A DNA stretch of 64,000 bases from Clostridium_AM tanneri (GCF_033659955.1 NZ_JARUJP010000002.1:124001-188000); one strand, 5' to 3'. Numbered from the stretch's first letter, positions 36,464 through 45,080 are shown. The notes: generated from the letters alone by a model not told the origin. A program made the numbers and translations.

Positions 36464-37682
36464 TTTTATCCTCCAATACATTTGATTTTATTATTACCTT
36501 AACCTCTGTGGGGTTTTGTGAAACTCTAGTTATTCCTTCTGGAAGAGTTACAGTAACAGGTAATTTGTACTCTCCTTCAGTTAGGTTACTGCAATCTACA
36601 AAACAGCCTATAGACTCAGGCTTTAAGGTATTTAAAATATTTTCTTCTCCTGAAATTGTTATAGTTGCCTTATTAGCACCTAAACTTACATTATAGTTAT
36701 TCCCAACATTCTTCGTTTGTATATCTAAGTTAAACTCTTTTTGTGCAATTTTATTGTACTGAACCTTAAGTTTAATTGAGCCATTACTATTTACAAGTAT
36801 CACATCCTTAGGAATTTTTATTTTAGCTTCTATAGTATCTTTACCATTTAATTTATTTAAATCAACGTCTTCTATGTCTAAACTAGTTATACCTGATAGC
36901 ACTTTCTCATCTCCAGCTATATCGACTTTATCCGGCATCGCTGCTATAGATTTTATTCCTTGAATATTTTGTAAGTTAGGCTGTGTCTTAATATTAACTG
37001 GAACACTTTTTATCTTTTTTACAGGAACTATAACCTGAACTGAACTTGGCTCTATCTGTACATTTTTAATCGCTCCAGATTCTCCTTCTGCTTCTAGTGA
37101 TACTAGTGCATTTACATCTTTTGCTACATCTTTTACATTGCACCTAGCCACTACACTAGTTATAGAACTTAACTCTTTGGATGCTCCGCTGATTTCAGCC
37201 TCCTTTATACTTAAAGTAGGCTGAAGAGCATAAAATCCATCTTTAACTTTTCCCTCTAACAATACTTTTATTTGAACTATCTTTTCCTTTAAATCATCCA
37301 AATCGATACTAATCCATAAATTTTCGCCATTAAGTATTCTTATATTTTCAGGACTCTTCTTAACCTGAACTGGAACTTTATTTTCTCCTTTTTTCAATAC
37401 ATAGGACCTTAGATCTGACTCTAACCTAAAATCTTCGGCCTTAACGGAATACAGTTCTGACGCATTTCCTTTTATACTTAAAGATATATTTAGGTCATTT
37501 TCTCCCACAGCTACTAACTTTGATTCTGCCAATACATCCCTATTAGTTATTTTCACAGGAACTAGAATTTTTCGTTCCCTAATAGGATTTTCAACATTGA
37601 ATATATATAACCATAAAACAAAAGATGCTATAACACAACATACTTTGATAATTACTTGCTGCTGTTTATTTTTTTCTTCCAT
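36444..37682 (-). CDS. cdaR: CdaA regulator CdaR (YbbR-domain protein)
   Basis: A 412-aa extracytoplasmic protein anchored by one N-terminal membrane segment (IIKVCCVIASFVLWLYIF, about 10-27) followed by four YbbR repeats of about 85 residues (the repeats include LVAVGENDLNISLSIKG and VGNNYNVSLGANKATITIS). In relatives CdaR binds and modulates the diadenylate cyclase CdaA. It overlaps cdaA by about 31 bases. The RBS is AGGTGAGAGC. Confidence 0.92.
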   Translation of the reverse strand: MEEKNKQQQVIIKVCCVIASFVLWLYIFNVENPIRERKILVPVKITNRDVLAESKLVAVGENDLNISLSIKGNASELYSVKAEDFRLESDLRSYVLKKGENKVPVQVKKSPENIRILNGENLWISIDLDDLKEKIVQIKVLLEGKVKDGFYALQPTLSIKEAEISGASKELSSITSVVARCNVKDVAKDVNALVSLEAEGESGAIKNVQIEPSSVQVIVPVKKIKSVPVNIKTQPNLQNIQGIKSIAAMPDKVDIAGDEKVLSGITSLDIEDVDLNKLNGKDTIEAKIKIPKDVILVNSNGSIKLKVQYNKIAQKEFNLDIQTKNVGNNYNVSLGANKATITISGEENILNTLKPESIGCFVDCSNLTEGEYKLPVTVTLPEGITRVSQNPTEVKVIIKSNVLEDKNVSQSK

Positions 37683-38512
37683 GCTCTCACCTGCTCCCTA
37701 AAGGTCAACTTTGTACTCTGCCTTTTTCTAATTATTCTTATAAGAATATCTTTAAGCTTTTCCTTCGTATAGTTTCTTGTAAGAACACCATTTACTGCAA
37801 GGGAAATAGTTCCAGTTTCTTCAGATACAACTATAATTAATGCATCTGAGTTCTCTGAAATACCAATAGCCGCTCTGTGTCTAGTACCAAGTTTTTTGCT
37901 GATTCCTTGATTGCTAGTTAAGGGTAAAAAACAACCTGCAGATACAATTCTATCATTTCTTATGATAGTAGCCCCATCATGCAATGGTGTGTTAACCACA
38001 AAAATATTCTCTAGCAATGCAGATGAAACCTCAGCATCTAGCATTGTGCCTGTATTTACTATATCCCCCAAGCCTGTAAGTTGTTCAATAATTATTAGGG
38101 AGCCTGTTTTCTCATTAGATAAATTTTCTACAGCATTGACAATTTCAGTTACTACTCTTTCCATAGTTTCTTCATCTTCTAATAGATGTTTATCATTAAA
38201 AGCAGTTCTTCCTAAATGCTCAAGTGCTCTACGAATTTCTGGCTGAAATATAATAATAAAAGAAAGCACTCCGATTGTTATTGTTTTGGTTAAGATCCAA
38301 TTAAGCATAGTTAAGTTAAAAAAACTACTTACTGGAATAAGGAAAATTATAAGTATAATTCCTTTCAAAAGTTGTTCTGCTCTTGTTTCCTTTATGAGAA
38401 CATATCCCTTATAAAAAATATATGAAACCACTAATATATCCATTATCGATGATATGCTAATATTTTTAATAGAACTAACTACTATATCTAAAATCTCCAC
38501 CCACTTCACCAT
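37652..38512 (-). CDS. cdaA: Diadenylate cyclase CdaA
   Basis: Makes c-di-AMP from two ATP. About 286 aa: three N-terminal membrane segments (residues about 20-90), a linker helix (FQPEIRRALEHLGRTAF), then the DAC domain with catalytic NTPLHDGATIIRNDRIVSAGC and LGTRHRAAIGISE. ATG at 38512 is preferred on family length; a TTG at 38536 is a less likely start. It heads the operon with cdaR and is divergent from the riboswitch-led hydrolase gene. Confidence 0.95.
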   Translation of the reverse strand: MVKWVEILDIVVSSIKNISISSIMDILVVSYIFYKGYVLIKETRAEQLLKGIILIIFLIPVSSFFNLTMLNWILTKTITIGVLSFIIIFQPEIRRALEHLGRTAFNDKHLLEDEETMERVVTEIVNAVENLSNEKTGSLIIIEQLTGLGDIVNTGTMLDAEVSSALLENIFVVNTPLHDGATIIRNDRIVSAGCFLPLTSNQGISKKLGTRHRAAIGISENSDALIIVVSEETGTISLAVNGVLTRNYTKEKLKDILIRIIRKRQSTKLTFREQVRAWKKKINSSK

Positions 38513-38631
38513 CCTAATAAATAATCCTATTATCAATTATACACTATTTACTAATCTTTATATCAATTCCTATTCTATTTTTATAAAATATTAAAAATTA
38601 TTATACTATGTATTTTTTTAAAATTCATGGG

Positions 38632-38637
38632 TATAAT
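38632..38637 (+). promoter_or_regulatory. Possible -10 element for the riboswitch transcript
   Basis: TATAAT preceded by GGG, with no good -35 at 17 bases. It would start transcription near 38644, at the 5' edge of the riboswitch. TATACT at 38602-38607 is an alternative. Confidence 0.4.
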
Positions 38638-38644
38638 ACCATTA

Positions 38645-38757
38645 GCCTAAGTTTTTTTATAAAACGCGGGGAAACCAAATTTTTGGGGTGAATCGTATTT
38701 TACGTAGGTTATGCCTTTACCGAACCCGTCAGCTAACCCCGTTGGTAATAAGGAGAG
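38645..38757 (+). ncRNA. ydaO/yuaA-type (c-di-AMP) riboswitch
   Basis: The conserved aptamer segments are all visible: GCGGGGAAACCAAA, then GGGGTGAATCG, a variable hairpin, GTAGGTTATGCC, and the hallmark CCGAACCCGTCAGCTAACCC followed by GTTGGTAATAAGGAG. AACGCGGGG and CCCCGTT can close the P1-like base. No intrinsic terminator lies between aptamer and gene; the RBS (AGGAGAGGAT) directly follows the 3' end, so control of translation initiation is more likely. c-di-AMP binding normally turns these genes off. Confidence 0.9.
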
Positions 38758-38764
38758 GATTTAT

Positions 38765-39292
38765 TTGAAAAGAATGACCTATTGTATAACGTTCTTGTTC
38801 TTGTTGCTAGCTTTATATTGTACTAAGGCTAGTGCCTATGACTCTAACAATATTGACACAACTTTATTTAATCAAGAAGATGAAGTGGTTCAAGTTTTCA
38901 GCTATTTGGATAAAAAAATATACATTACCCAAAATGATATTCACTTGATGGCTAAAGTAGTATACGCTGAAAGCAATTGTGAGCCCTTTGAAGGCAAGGT
39001 GGCAGTAGCCTCTGTAATTCTAAACCGACTAAAATATCCAGAGTTTCCAAAAACCGTAGAGGACGTAGTTAAACAGAAGGGTGCCTTTTCCTGTGTAAGA
39101 AACGGAAAAATCGAGGTAACTCCTGATGAAAGTAGTTATAAGGCAGTGTTTCAAGCATTAAAAGGTGAAGACCCAACAGAAAGGGCAGTTTTCTTCTATA
39201 ATCCTAAAATAGCAACCTCTAAATGGATGAAGAATATTAACAAAAAAAATGTAAAAACTATTGGAAATCATGTTTTCTTTGTGGTCAATTAG
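38765..39292 (+). CDS. SleB-family cell wall hydrolase (spore cortex-lytic type)
   Basis: A 175-aa exported hydrolase: signal peptide CITFLFLLLALYCTKASA, then a Hydrolase_2 (SleB) domain of about 110 residues with LMAKVVYAESNCEPFEGKV (catalytic Glu in YAE), VASVILNRLKYPEFP, and FYNPKIATSKWM. There is no N-terminal peptidoglycan-binding domain as in full SleB. TTG at 38765 has AGGAGAGGAT 6 bases upstream; the longer frame would translate through the riboswitch. Regulated by the c-di-AMP riboswitch just before it. Confidence 0.9.
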   Translation: MKRMTYCITFLFLLLALYCTKASAYDSNNIDTTLFNQEDEVVQVFSYLDKKIYITQNDIHLMAKVVYAESNCEPFEGKVAVASVILNRLKYPEFPKTVEDVVKQKGAFSCVRNGKIEVTPDESSYKAVFQALKGEDPTERAVFFYNPKIATSKWMKNINKKNVKTIGNHVFFVVN

Positions 39293-39330
39293 ACATATAA
39301 GCCTTTAGCTAATATTAGCTAAGCACATAT

Positions 39331-39367
39331 AAAAAACCATACGATGGTGACCTCTGTATGGTTTTTT
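39331..39367. terminator. Bidirectional terminator between the SleB and thioredoxin reductase genes
   Basis: A perfect 12-bp stem (39331-39342 with 39356-39367), six A then six T at the ends. It serves both convergent genes. Confidence 0.9.
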
Positions 39368-39374
39368 CATTTAT

Positions 39375-40238
39375 TTATTTTAACGAGTCTAAGTAGGAAA
39401 CAGCATTTAGCGCAGCAACTTGACCTTGACCTGCAGCTCTCATATACTGATAAGGTTTCCCTGTACAATCTCCTGCAGCAAAACACCCACTAAGATTTGT
39501 TTGCATATTCAAATCTACTTTAATATGATCATTCTCTACTAATAATCCTGGTACAAGTTGATTTGGCGCTACGCTATCCTTTAGTACAAAAACTCCGTCT
39601 GTGATTATTTCTCTTTCTTTTAAGACAACCTTTGTAACTCTATCTTTTCCTTGTATTTCTATCGGTCTGTCACTAACTACTTCAATGTTTCCCCTTTTTA
39701 AATCGTATGTACCTCTATACATAGGTACGTAATAGACCTTTTCAGCTAATTCACTTACATAGTTAGTTTCTTCTTCAGCTTCTTTATTATATCCTATTAT
39801 AGTCACTATTTTTCCCTTATAAAGAGGGGCATCACAGGTAGCACAATAGCCAACTCCCTTACCTAAAAACTCCTCTTCTCCCCTTAGTGGTTTCGTATAT
39901 TCTATTCCTGTAGCTAAAATTACAGTTCTTGCTTCATACATTTTTTCATTAACTGCTAACCCGTAATAGTCTCCCATAGCATATATTGCATTTATTCTTT
40001 CATAAGTTATTTTTATTCCCATAGCATCAATATGTTTCTTAAACTGTTTTTTCATTTCCGCACCTGTTATTCCGTAAAATCCCAAATAATTATCTACCTT
40101 TGGTGCTTTTATTACCTTGTTGCTTAGCTCTTTGCTTCCAAATACAATTATTCTCTTATTTCTTATCTTTCCGTTTATGGCAGCTGATAAACCTGCTGGT
40201 CCACTACCAACTACTGCTATATCATATCTATTATCCAC
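39375..40238 (-). CDS. trxB: Thioredoxin reductase-like flavoprotein, probably ferredoxin-dependent (FFTR type)
   Basis: A 287-aa low-molecular-weight thioredoxin reductase: FAD motif VVGSGPAGLSAAI, redox disulfide CATC near residue 135, C-terminal FAD motif GCFAAGDCTGKPYQYM. The NADPH-binding signatures of classical TrxB are absent: GGGxxA is IIGYNKEAEEE and the HRRxxxR arginines are replaced by VPMYRGTYD. This is the pattern of clostridial ferredoxin-dependent flavin thioredoxin reductases. GTG at 40238 is chosen with GGGAG upstream; the GTG at 40247 is too close to it. It lies downstream of trxA. Confidence 0.85.
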   Translation of the reverse strand: MDNRYDIAVVGSGPAGLSAAINGKIRNKRIIVFGSKELSNKVIKAPKVDNYLGFYGITGAEMKKQFKKHIDAMGIKITYERINAIYAMGDYYGLAVNEKMYEARTVILATGIEYTKPLRGEEEFLGKGVGYCATCDAPLYKGKIVTIIGYNKEAEEETNYVSELAEKVYYVPMYRGTYDLKRGNIEVVSDRPIEIQGKDRVTKVVLKEREIITDGVFVLKDSVAPNQLVPGLLVENDHIKVDLNMQTNLSGCFAAGDCTGKPYQYMRAAGQGQVAALNAVSYLDSLK

Positions 40239-40309
40239 TGTGTTCACTCCCTATAATATAAATACTTATTAATATTTTACTTTCGATTTGTTTATTTAAT
40301 ACATATATA

Positions 40310-40344
40310 AAATGACAAATTAACCCAAGATTAATTTGTCATTT
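40310..40344 (-). terminator. Terminator after trxA
   Basis: A perfect 14-bp stem (40310-40323 with 40331-40344) with a 7-base loop, 10 bases after the trxA stop and followed by TTTATATATG. Partial read-through would give trxA-trxB. Confidence 0.8.
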
Positions 40345-40353
40345 CAAATTCAA

Positions 40354-40671
40354 TTAAATATGATTTTCTATTACTCCTTTTATAGCATCCTTCGGTCTAA
40401 ATCCTACTAGTGTATCAGCTATAGATCCATTTTTAAATACCATAATTGTAGGTATACTAGCGATCTTATACTTTGAGGATGTTTCAGGATTTTCATCTAC
40501 ATTTAACTTAAAGAACTTAGCCTTTTCTCCTAACTCTCCAGCAATTTCATCAATTACAGGTCCGAGCATCTTACAAGGACCACACCATGGTGCCCAAAAA
40601 TCTACAACTACAGGCACATTTGAACTTTCAATTATCTCTGAAAAATTTATATCTTTTATTTCTCCTATCAT
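40354..40671 (-). CDS. trxA: Thioredoxin
   Basis: A 105-aa thioredoxin with active site FWAPWCGPCKML (Cys30, Cys33) and the cis-Pro IASIPTIMVF. Reduces cytoplasmic disulfides using the adjacent flavoprotein. ATG at 40671 has GGAGGT 7 bases upstream; an ATG two codons earlier sits too close to it. Confidence 0.96.
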   Translation of the reverse strand: MIGEIKDINFSEIIESSNVPVVVDFWAPWCGPCKMLGPVIDEIAGELGEKAKFFKLNVDENPETSSKYKIASIPTIMVFKNGSIADTLVGFRPKDAIKGVIENHI

Positions 40672-40831
40672 TTCCATACCTCCAATATACCCTCAAGGGG
40701 TATCTTTTATATGATAATTTTATAATACTTTTTTTATACAGTCAATAGTTTATAATATTTGAGTCTATAAAATATTTTAAAGTTACTATTTATTTTTTCT
40801 ATTGATACGCTTATTTATGTGTTCAATTCTA

Positions 40832-42121
40832 TTAATAAATTAAACTGTTTATTACAGAATTATTATAGATTGACTGTGGATAATTCTGTAATAACTTTTC
40901 TGCATAAACTTTTGCTGTAGCTGCATCTTTATCTTTGTATATAAGAGCTAAAGTATATAATACAGTTTCCTCATATTCTCCACCAGAAAATGCTTTATCA
41001 TATTCAGAGTAGTATTTTATAGTATTTTCAGCATCTCCAGACAAATGAAAAGTAGTGCCAAGCATATAAACTATATGAGGGTATAAATAGTGCTGTCCAC
41101 CTAGTTCATAACATCTTGTAAAATATACCTTTGCATTGACATAATCCTCGCTATTCATGTAGCTATATGCTTTGTCATAAAAGTATTCTACACCTTCTGT
41201 TTTTAATAATTCATTAGCACTAGATAAAAGTGTTTTTTCTGTGTCGCTAATATTCTTGTCTCTCCATTTTATGTTTTCATCATATACAGCATCAAAGTTC
41301 TTACTTTCAATATCACCTTTAATCTTGTCGTAAGGGAAAACCTCATTTTGTACATTACTTTTCTTATCTTCCTTGATTTCTGGCTTAGCAGCGCCTGACT
41401 TTTTTTCCTTTACAATTTCTTTATTAGTAGTGCCAGTTTCTTTTTTATGGGACTCACTAGAACTATTTACTTTAAAATTTAATAAAGTTCTAAGCCCAGA
41501 TTTATAGCCGTCTTTACTAAAATTAATAAATACTATTGTTCCCAAAAGTAACACAACTAGACATATTACACCTATCAATATCAATGCCAGTTTTTTTGGT
41601 ACATATTCTTTGTTTAACACACCATAACTCTTTAGTTTTTTTCTCGTATCTTTAGCTATTACATTAGTCCTATCTAAGGTTAAAACTTTCTCAACATGTT
41701 CTAATGCTTTGTTATATAGCCCTTTTTTCATATAGCATAATGCTAGGTGGTTGTTAACATTAATAAGGTTATAATCGCTCTCTAAACATTTCTTTAAAAG
41801 AACTAATGCTTCTTGAATTTTCAACTCCCTTATAAGTTCTAATGCAACCCCATAAAATTTCAGTCTTTCTTTATCCTTTTTTGTATCCTCTAAATATTTT
41901 TCAGATATTCCATCTTTATTAATCTGTTTATTCATTTTCCAAAGCTTTTGTGCCTCTTCTAAATCCCCTTTTAGATAGCACAATAGACCTTTTAGATTTA
42001 TAGCTGCTGCATTTTTAATATCTATGGATATACTTTCTTCACATAACTCTATAGCCTTATCTATATAACCGTTATTATATTTTTCTAGCGCCTTAATGTA
42101 TATTTTTCTAGATTTATTCAT
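40832..42121 (-). CDS. Membrane-anchored tetratricopeptide-repeat protein
   Basis: A 429-aa protein: cytoplasmic TPR helices at residues 1-165 (KALEKYNNGYIDKAIELCEE, HLALCYMKKGLYNKALEHVE), one membrane segment (about 178-202, ALILIGVICLVVLLLGTIVF), a Lys/Glu-rich linker, and further TPR-like helices outside (about 290-425). No enzyme motif. It is 22 bases downstream of a lipoprotein gene, so the two probably work together at the envelope; the partner is unknown. Confidence 0.75.
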   Translation of the reverse strand: MNKSRKIYIKALEKYNNGYIDKAIELCEESISIDIKNAAAINLKGLLCYLKGDLEEAQKLWKMNKQINKDGISEKYLEDTKKDKERLKFYGVALELIRELKIQEALVLLKKCLESDYNLINVNNHLALCYMKKGLYNKALEHVEKVLTLDRTNVIAKDTRKKLKSYGVLNKEYVPKKLALILIGVICLVVLLLGTIVFINFSKDGYKSGLRTLLNFKVNSSSESHKKETGTTNKEIVKEKKSGAAKPEIKEDKKSNVQNEVFPYDKIKGDIESKNFDAVYDENIKWRDKNISDTEKTLLSSANELLKTEGVEYFYDKAYSYMNSEDYVNAKVYFTRCYELGGQHYLYPHIVYMLGTTFHLSGDAENTIKYYSEYDKAFSGGEYEETVLYTLALIYKDKDAATAKVYAEKLLQNYPQSIYNNSVINSLIY

Positions 42122-42143
42122 ACATTATTCCCCTTAGAACTTA

Positions 42144-42926
42144 CTAATTTGTTTTATTAATTATATAAATTGTCTTTCCTGTTGAGTCTTTTACCTCCAT
42201 CTGTTTATTTAAACTTACGTCAAAGGAACTTATTGACCAATTTTCAACATGTGACTTATTATAACTGTCATCATCATATACATTGACCTTTAAGCTTAGG
42301 TTTGATTCTAATTTCTTTATTTCCATTACCTGTTGTTTATCACTAGATGTTTCTAATACTAAAGATGTCTTACCTGTAACTACATTAATTAGATATAAAT
42401 TCCCACCCTTTGATACGGTTCCGTGAGCATCTCCAATTACTACAAATAGATTCTCATCATCTGCCCATTCTATATATCTAGGTGAAATCTTATCATTGTT
42501 TAAAATTTCAAAACTATATGTGTTGCCTTCCTTATCCTTTACAAACAACTTACCTACGCCTTCTTCAATAGCTTCAGGTCCTTTTCCTTCTATGCATGCA
42601 CTATAACTTTTATTGTTAGATTTCTTCCAAGGTGTACCAAACCTTGGTTCTTCACTTTTAGATAACAACCCCTTGCTAAACTTTGGAATATTAACACTTT
42701 GAGTGCTAACAAATTTCGCCTCTTTTTTATCTTCTTTTTTATCTTCTTTTGCGGATGTATTATTCTGATTGTCGTTATCCTTTGGACTCTGATTTTGTGT
42801 AGTTGTTTGATTATTGTCTGAAGTATTTTTATTTTGTGAGTTTGAACAAGCTGTTAAAGCTAATAGCAAAACAATTGACATTGAACAAAGTGTATATATT
42901 CTTTTCTTATTTTTTAATATTGACAT
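42144..42926 (-). CDS. Lipoprotein, DUF4652-like
   Basis: A 260-aa lipoprotein: signal peptide and lipobox LTAC (Cys27), a low-complexity Asn/Gln/Lys/Asp stretch (28-75), then a domain of about 170 residues (YSACIEGKGPEAIEEGVGK, YIEWADDENLFVVIGDAHG, GGNLYLINVVTGKTSLVLE) with beta-propeller-like strands resembling DUF4652. Function unknown. First gene of a pair with the TPR protein; RBS AAGGAGG. Confidence 0.7.
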   Translation of the reverse strand: MSILKNKKRIYTLCSMSIVLLLALTACSNSQNKNTSDNNQTTTQNQSPKDNDNQNNTSAKEDKKEDKKEAKFVSTQSVNIPKFSKGLLSKSEEPRFGTPWKKSNNKSYSACIEGKGPEAIEEGVGKLFVKDKEGNTYSFEILNNDKISPRYIEWADDENLFVVIGDAHGTVSKGGNLYLINVVTGKTSLVLETSSDKQQVMEIKKLESNLSLKVNVYDDDSYNKSHVENWSISSFDVSLNKQMEVKDSTGKTIYIINKTN

Positions 42927-43034
42927 TGTAATTCCTCCTTAAAAATGAACTTAAATATACTTTGGTTAAAATTTTGTTTTTATATCTACTATTATATACT
43001 AAAATTTCTTTTTACGGTTTAAATTTTGATATAA

Positions 43035-43074
43035 ATAAAACCTGAACTGAAAATTAATTCCGTTCAGGTTTTAT
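43035..43074 (-). terminator. Terminator after ptsI
   Basis: A perfect 13-bp stem (43035-43047 with 43062-43074) with a 14-base loop, 22 bases after the ptsI stop, followed by T-rich sequence. Confidence 0.8.
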
Positions 43075-43096
43075 ACTTATCACTTTTTCTTATATT

Positions 43097-44710
43097 TTAA
43101 TTTTCCATAATTAACTTTTTCGCATTTAGTATAGATGATGCACTCATAGAGAATTCATCTAAACCATATTCTACTAATGTAGGGATAGCCTTTTCATCAC
43201 CAGCCATCTCGCCACACATTCCACACCATTTTCCTTCCTTGTGAGCTGCTTCTATAGTCATTTTTATTAGTTTCAACACTGCTGGATGCATTGGATTATA
43301 CAAGTAGGATATCTTTTCATTCATTCTATCTGCCGCCAATGTGTACTGTATTAAGTCGTTTGTTCCTATACTAAAGAAATCTACATATTTAGCAAGTTCA
43401 TCAGCATTAACAGCTGCTGCTGGTATCTCTACCATTATACCTGTTTCTAGATTCTCATTAAATTCTTTTCCTTCTGTTCTTAGCTCATCCATACATTCTT
43501 CGAGAATTTCTTTTGATTTAAGGAATTCTTCTAAAGAAGATATCATTGGAAACATTATTTTTAAATTACCAAAAGCTGAAGCCCTAAGTAATGCTCTTAA
43601 CTGAATTTTAAATATATCTGTTCTATCAAGACAAAGTCTTATAGCTCTATAACCTAAAAATGGGTTCATTTCCTCTGGCAATGGCAAATATGGAAGCTTC
43701 TTATCTCCACCAATATCAAGCGTTCTGATAACTACAGGTCTTCCTTCCATTTTTTCAACAGCATATTTATAGGACTCAAACTGTTCTTCTTCTCCTGGCA
43801 TATCATCTCTATCCATGTATAAAAATTCAGTTCTAAATAATCCTATTCCGTCTCCACCATTTGCTAATACCTGATGAACGTCTTCTGGCTTACCTATGTT
43901 CCCTGCAACTTCTACACGTTTTCCTGCCTTAGTAACAGTTTTAACATCTATTAGCTTTTTAAGTTCTTCTCTTTCTTTTTTATAAGCTTCCTTTTTAGCC
44001 TCATAGGCCTTTACTGTTTCAGCATCTGGGTTAACTATAGCAATTCCCTCTACTCCGTCTACTATAACAGTATCACCATCTTTAACTGCTGAAGTTATGT
44101 CTTGTAGTCCTACAACTGCAGGTATCTCTAAAGTTCTAGCCATAATAGCACTGTGGGAAGTCCTTCCACCAATGTTAGTTAGGAAAGCTATAACTTTACT
44201 TCTATCTAATTGTGCTGTATCTGAAGGTGTTAAGTCATGAGCAACTACCACTGTGTTATCTTTATACTCTGATATTCCAACAGCTTTTCCTGCTAGATTG
44301 GCAAGTATTCTACTGCCAACATCTTTTATATCAGCGCCTCTCTCTCTCATGTATTCATCTTCCATAGCTGCAAATATTCCAGCATACATATTTAAAACAT
44401 CCTCAAGAGCCTTTTCTGCATTTACTTTGCTGCTTTCTATACCCATTAGTACTGCTCCTGCAAATTCTGGATCTTCTAAAAGCATCATATGACTTTCAAA
44501 AACCGCAGCTTTATCTGCCCCAAGCTCTTTTTCTGCCTTTTCTTTTATTTGTTGCAACTGTTCTTTTGAGGCTTTTAAAGCTCTCTCAAACCTATCCTTT
44601 TCTCCTTGTATATCTTCTATTCTTCGTTCTTCTACTTTTACCTCAGTATCTTCCTTTATTAGTACTGTACCGATTGCATATCCTTTTGAAGCTGCTATAC
44701 CTTTTATCAT
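43097..44710 (-). CDS. ptsI: PTS enzyme I (phosphoenolpyruvate-protein phosphotransferase)
   Basis: Takes phosphate from PEP and passes it to HPr. A 537-aa protein: N-terminal HPr-binding helical domain, the active His186 in GGRTSHSAIMAR, then the PEP-binding barrel (FRTEFLYMDRD, GTNDLIQYTLAADR, CGEMAGDE). Somewhat shorter than the usual 570 but with all motifs. No ptsH gene lies nearby. It is divergent from an activator with an HPr-like domain, and its upstream region carries a -24/-12 motif, so sigma-54 control is likely. RBS GAGGAGG. Confidence 0.95.
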   Translation of the reverse strand: MIKGIAASKGYAIGTVLIKEDTEVKVEERRIEDIQGEKDRFERALKASKEQLQQIKEKAEKELGADKAAVFESHMMLLEDPEFAGAVLMGIESSKVNAEKALEDVLNMYAGIFAAMEDEYMRERGADIKDVGSRILANLAGKAVGISEYKDNTVVVAHDLTPSDTAQLDRSKVIAFLTNIGGRTSHSAIMARTLEIPAVVGLQDITSAVKDGDTVIVDGVEGIAIVNPDAETVKAYEAKKEAYKKEREELKKLIDVKTVTKAGKRVEVAGNIGKPEDVHQVLANGGDGIGLFRTEFLYMDRDDMPGEEEQFESYKYAVEKMEGRPVVIRTLDIGGDKKLPYLPLPEEMNPFLGYRAIRLCLDRTDIFKIQLRALLRASAFGNLKIMFPMISSLEEFLKSKEILEECMDELRTEGKEFNENLETGIMVEIPAAAVNADELAKYVDFFSIGTNDLIQYTLAADRMNEKISYLYNPMHPAVLKLIKMTIEAAHKEGKWCGMCGEMAGDEKAIPTLVEYGLDEFSMSASSILNAKKLIMEN

Positions 44711-44794
44711 TACTTATCCTCCTCAAATATAAATCGTTCATAAAATATATCTCAAACCTATAGTCCATTTTTATTCTGACAAAGATATATTTAA

Positions 44795-44811
44795 AGCAAA
44801 TTTTATGCCAA
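44795..44811 (-). promoter_or_regulatory. Predicted sigma-54 (-24/-12) promoter of ptsI
   Basis: Minus strand TTGGCATAAAATTTGCTT: GG at -24 and GC at -12 with exactly 10 bases between, and good flanks (TTGGCA, TTTGCT). The start point would be near 44784, about 75 bases before the ptsI ATG. Confidence 0.7.
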
Positions 44812-44948
44812 TAAACTGTTAATCTAATTAATTTATATTTTCTGTCTATAATTATATTGTGTAACCTTGTATTTTTCTAATCAAAAAATATATAACCTGT
44901 TTTTAAAGTGATTATTACGACAAAATGTTTGAAAATACGACTAAATTC

Positions 44949-44965
44949 TTGATAAAAATTATCAA
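44949..44965. promoter_or_regulatory. Candidate activator site 1 (TTGATAA-N3-TTATCAA)
   Basis: A perfect 17-base dyad, about 155 bases upstream of the -24/-12 element, a usual distance for a sigma-54 enhancer. Confidence 0.65.
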
Positions 44966-45049
44966 AGAACCTTTGTTTATAATTCCAATGAGATTTAGCA
45001 CCCAGCATTAAATACTAGACTTATAGCAGATTTTAAGATATTATAATAA

Positions 45050-45066
45050 TTGATAATTTTTATCAA
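45050..45066. promoter_or_regulatory. Candidate activator site 2 (TTGATAA-N3-TTATCAA)
   Basis: A second perfect copy of the same dyad, 101 bases from site 1 and just after a TATAAT (45042-45047) of the activator gene, so it could also repress that gene. Confidence 0.65.
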
Positions 45067-45080
45067 CATTTTAAGCATAT

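Noticed and set aside
38711..38764. Extended N-terminus of the SleB-type protein (MPLPNPSANPVGNKER)
   Set aside because: These codons are the conserved 3' half of the c-di-AMP riboswitch; the TTG at 38765 has a strong RBS and starts a proper signal peptide.
44920..44965. Approximate direct repeat (TACGACAAAAT and TACGACTAAAT) before activator site 1
   Set aside because: Only about 11 bases of good match; it may contribute to regulation but is too weak to call.
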